Shown here piece by piece: positions 61,001 to 64,000 of a DNA stretch of 64,000 bases (position 1 is the stretch's first letter; each line of letters opens with the position of its first letter). The position numbers were made by a program, and so were the translations under genes. The notes beneath the pieces are model-generated. The model did not search any database, was not told the DNA's origin, and saw nothing but the letters and a program-made list of their open reading frames with translations. Origin of the DNA: Scatophagus argus (lineage: Eukaryota > Chordata > Actinopteri > Scatophagidae); the NCBI RefSeq assembly GCF_020382885.2, contig NC_058502.1, positions 6,271,501-6,335,500 of the forward strand, written 5' to 3'.

Positions 61001-63546
61001 CTGAGTCACTCTGGGTGCCATCCTCATGCTTGCTGCCTATCAGGACACATAAAAGAGAGGACACAGTTGAATTCACAGTCCACATATTTACAATCACAAT
61101 GTAAATGCGTCTTATACTGTACCTGTACATGTACTGATGGCTAACATCCTGTCCAACATGCAAACATCCATAAATCCATATCAAAACATGCGCACACAAC
61201 GGTAACATAGCAACCTGACAACAGCTGTTGTGCATCCGTAAAGATACAATACAGCAGTACTGTGCAGTGCAACAATGTATGCGGCTGTTCAGAATTAAGC
61301 AACCAAGAAGAAGAAGAAGAAATAAGTCCCACAGAGATCACAGCACAGAACCACATCTTCCTGAGACCACATCCATTGTGGATACCGCAACAAGAAACAA
61401 ATGTTTACTAAATGAACTATGAGCCTTTGACTGTGGTCTGAGTCTAATCATCCAACTATCACAATGCCTGGTTTACCTACCACGCTGCTATGTCTACATT
61501 TTGATGAGTCTGGGTCCAATCAGCATGTCCTCTCAGTGTTGTATGAAAGCAGACAGTGTGCCACACTAATCCAGACATGCCACCCACACGGTTACTGGCC
61601 CTGCCTACTGGCAGTGAGAGAGGGGGGAGGGGAGGAGGAGAACGTGGAGGGGGAAGCAGGATTGGTGACTGGATGAGAGTGAGAGGTGGGGTGGGGGGAG
61701 AAAGGGCTTCAAGGATGGAGGAGAAGGGGAGGTGAGAGGAGGTGAAACTGGGAATGAGGATGGGAGAAGACGATAAGAGAAGGGTAGATAGGAAAGAAAA
61801 GAAACTGGATTAAGTGAAAGAAAACAAAAGGCCAGAGAGAGAGAGAGACAGAGAGAGAGATAGTGGGGGAGTGAAGGAGGCTGGGGCTGTAGTATATTGC
61901 CACTCAAGTTGACAGCTACTCACACTATTGGCCAGTCGGTTAACGAGCCAACAGTCATGCTGTCAGAGTGAGGACAGGAGAAAACACTACATGACTGATG
62001 TTGTGGATGCTCAGATGAAAAAACACACACCACTTTCAAAAATACTCTCATAGGTTTGGACCTCAGCAAATGCATATACTCATTTGACATCTTTCTCGTG
62101 CTTTCTCCCAACTAATAAATACTCAAAAAGAAAGTAAAGTATAAAAATGAATTCGTACTATAGCATCACTCCACAGTGTGTCCCAATTCACAGACAGATC
62201 AGTTAAATGAATTAAACTCTCCATAACCTATGCAGTATGACTTTAAGTATTTACAACAGATATATATATATGTAAGCTGTTTTTTTACAATAGCTAAAGC
62301 ATGCAAGACAAGAATCAAGTATTAGAGATGGACTGGCCTCTGTGAGAAAAGAGGACAAAGTGCTGCCATGGCTAAGTGGATGGCAGTGTTTTGCCTGAGG
62401 AACTGTCCACACACTGTGACTCAGTGAATCAGTCTGAAGATCTGATGTCACTTCATTTTCTTCTTTCTTTCTCGACTTATCTTTACTTTACACTGCGCTG
62501 AAAGTCAAATTATGAACCATATTGTATAAAATGTACGGATGACTATTTAAATACTGCACACTGGAGAATGACAGTAACATCTGACATGGTCCAACTCAGG
62601 TAAAGGCCATGTGTATCTCAGTACATTACTTTACCAGTGTCAGTACAGGTGTGGATCAATCTCTCAGGGTAAGTAGTGTGAAAGCAGATTGCATTGCCTG
62701 TAGCTCTGGAGATGCTTTGTCACATCTGACAAAATAACGCTGTTGATGTGATACTGATATCAAGAGGGGTTATCCAGATAAGGCCTTAAAAGCAAAACGG
62801 AGGTGTGTGTGACCAATGATGGAATGCGGCTCGTTTGTCACATTCCACCATCTACCTCCTTCATCTTTACAGTCTTTTATCACGGTCAGAAATTTAATAA
62901 AGCACACAATCCATTAAAAAGAAGAAAAACACAACACTAATAGAAGGAGAAAGCAAAGCAGCAGAGCGTTACAGTAGCTTGAGATGATAAGCAGACAGAA
63001 AGAAGCAGGTCTTTCATGCTGCGTGTCCCAGACAAAGGAGCTGTTAGCAGGGCGAGAGGAGAACAGAGGTATCTGTTAGAGTCCTGCGCTCTGCCCCACT
63101 CGCCCCGCCATGACTCACTGGGCTCTGGCTCCACCGCTGGCTGTATGTGCAAGCACACACACACACACACGCACACACACAAGTGCCCAACAAACGGATT
63201 TACTGACTTCAGACGCACGCACAGCAGCACAAACAGACAAGCCAACATGCAACCAGCCATACACTGTTCTGAATGATATGCACACACAAGTTCATCCCTG
63301 GTCTAGGTTTTTACGGATCACAAATTGAATTCAAACAAAATAATTCTGCAATCTCAGTAACATTTCAGATCTTCAGAAGTTGCAGTTACACGCACACACA
63401 TGCACTCACACACGGCAGTTTATAATTTCAATATGAATAAAGAAATAACTGCCAGTATAAATATTTCCCCTACATTACACCTGACAACAAGAACAGAAAG
63501 ACTCACCTTGATGTTTACGAATCAGAAGGTTTGGCTCAGTTGCTTC
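52017..63546 (-). CDS. cep170: CEP170-family centrosomal protein, C-terminal ~1,200 residues (5' exons outside window)
   Basis: CEP170 sits at subdistal appendages of the mother centriole and on spindle microtubules. Exons: 63546-63507 (tentative), 61036-60680, 60332-60043, 58650-58561, 57704-57587, 57391-55844, 55614-55564 (optional), 54393-54120, 53882-53723, 53255-53088, 52972-52884, 52729-52636, 52544-52493 and 52342-52017. Family blocks in order: [120 protein letters not shown], then a helical region ([58 protein letters not shown]). Most blocks match CEP170 better than CEP170B, but AILAREIH and the C-terminal tail are less clear, so which teleost paralogue this is remains open. The FHA domain lies beyond the right edge. 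The large serine-rich central exon encodes ~515 residues of predicted disorder. Confidence 0.88.
54566..54634. repeat. Perfect inverted repeat, 32-bp arms and 5-nt loop
   Basis: 54566-54597 and 54603-54634 are exact reverse complements separated by AGGCA. The hairpin lies in the cep170 intron between 54394 and 55563. No flanking direct repeat identifies it as a transposon. Confidence 0.97.
55342..55368. repeat. Short perfect palindrome, 12-bp arms
   Basis: TTTGTATTATAT and ATATAATACAAA are separated by ACG in the same cep170 intron as the 32-bp hairpin. The sequence is AT-rich and possibly cruciform-prone; no function is assigned. Confidence 0.9.
55564..55614 (-). CDS. cep170: Candidate 51-nt cassette exon of cep170
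   Basis: The stretch is flanked by AG and GT on the cep170 strand, is exactly 51 nt long and keeps the reading frame open whether included or skipped. It reads [17 protein letters not shown] between CSPT (previous exon) and [14 protein letters not shown] (next exon). The acidic composition differs from the basic, serine-rich surroundings. The upstream polypyrimidine tract is weak, consistent with regulated inclusion, so this is a prediction. Confidence 0.55.
61611..61870 (+). repeat. Long purine-rich (G/A) tract in a cep170 intron
   Basis: For about 260 bp the + strand is almost entirely G and A, with runs such as gaggggggagaaagggctt and agagagagagacagagagag. On the cep170 (minus) strand it is polypyrimidine. 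Confidence 0.85.
63154..63180 (+). repeat. (CA)n microsatellite
   Basis: A CA run, interrupted once by a G, in the leftmost part of the large 5' intron of the visible cep170 segment. Confidence 0.93.
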
Positions 63547-64000
63547 CTGTCAATTTTGTCGCTAAACCTCTGCCTCTCTCTCTCTCTCTCTCTGCCGAGT
63601 ACCTCCATGACACACCCTAAGCACATCTCACAAGCCTCATCTCACACGTGCTGCACTGCTTGTCTGCAGATCAGTGCTAAGCAGGTCTCAAATACAACCG
63701 TGCTAACGCAGACACGACGGATTTCAGCCACACAAATCCACATGCGAGTAGCACATGCTGCACACACGCCCTATGTCAGCGTCGAAATGCGTTTCTCACA
63801 CATCCTCCTGCAGCCTTCGCACACGCAGACACCAAGTGATGTTCACTGCTGGCTTTTGCTAGTTGTAAATATATGTCTGTATTCTCTCTTTCCCTGCCAT
63901 CATTTGCATCACTGTTACTATAACAACTATCTACCAAAAACTGTTCTCTCCTCATGTGCTGCCTCCCTTTCCGCTTTCGCTGCAGTCCAGGCAACAAGCC
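63547..64000 (-). other. cep170 intron to the window edge
   Basis: This contains a (CT)n run near 63575-63593 and no convincing exon. Upstream (5') cep170 exons, including the FHA domain, must lie beyond 64000. An in-frame stop directly upstream of the 63546 acceptor shows that the tentative exon cannot extend further right. Confidence 0.55.

Noticed and set aside
63119-63140. 22-nt candidate cep170 exon (PAVEPEP) flanked by AG and GT on the minus strand
   Set aside because: The 40-nt exon at 63507-63546 already supplies the single G needed to give GSKHEDG at the next exon, matching the family's GNKHDDG. Adding 22 nt would break the frame, and the acceptor lies in a GT repeat without a proper pyrimidine tract.

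Overview
The window is nuclear DNA of a ray-finned fish, most likely a percomorph teleost. Genes are split into short exons with GT..AG introns, CA/GT microsatellites are dense, the proteins are clearly vertebrate, and two dispersed repeats look like a family common in percomorph genomes. I reconstructed six protein-coding genes exon by exon; every intron phase closes except where stated.

Layout. (1) 1-21.5 kb, + strand: the last 14 exons of lrpprc, a mitochondrial mRNA-stability PPR protein whose 5' part lies outside the window. (2) 23.6-30.5 kb, - strand: complete abcg8. (3) 31.0-40.0 kb, + strand: complete abcg5, head to head with abcg8 across a 565-bp shared promoter. (4) 40.6-45.6 kb, - strand: complete dync2li1, a cilium dynein-2 light intermediate chain, with a perfect RFX X-box just upstream. 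(5) 46.4-47.4 kb, - strand: complete lyrm7, a complex III assembly factor. (6) 47.6-49.2 kb, + strand: complete hint1, divergent from lyrm7 across a 151-bp promoter. (7) 52.0-63.5 kb, - strand: most of a CEP170-family centrosomal gene whose N-terminal (FHA) part lies beyond the right edge.

How the genes relate. LRPPRC-ABCG8-ABCG5-DYNC2LI1 is the order and relative orientation seen at human 2p21, and LYRM7-HINT1 is a neighbour pair at human 5q23-31. The window therefore contains a join of two ancestral blocks in the ~0.8 kb between dync2li1 and lyrm7. ABCG5 and ABCG8 form one obligate heterodimeric sterol exporter; the other genes are not functionally linked beyond shared promoters.

Most notable observations. 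Both half-transporters keep canonical ATP-site motifs that are degenerate in mammals. There is a textbook X-box at dync2li1. A ~480-bp foldback transposon with a 9-bp target duplication lies in an abcg8 intron. A perfect 32-bp-arm hairpin and a 51-nt acidic cassette exon lie in cep170. I found no prokaryote-type system, CRISPR array, viral gene or toxin gene. The rest of the sequence is ordinary intron and UTR.
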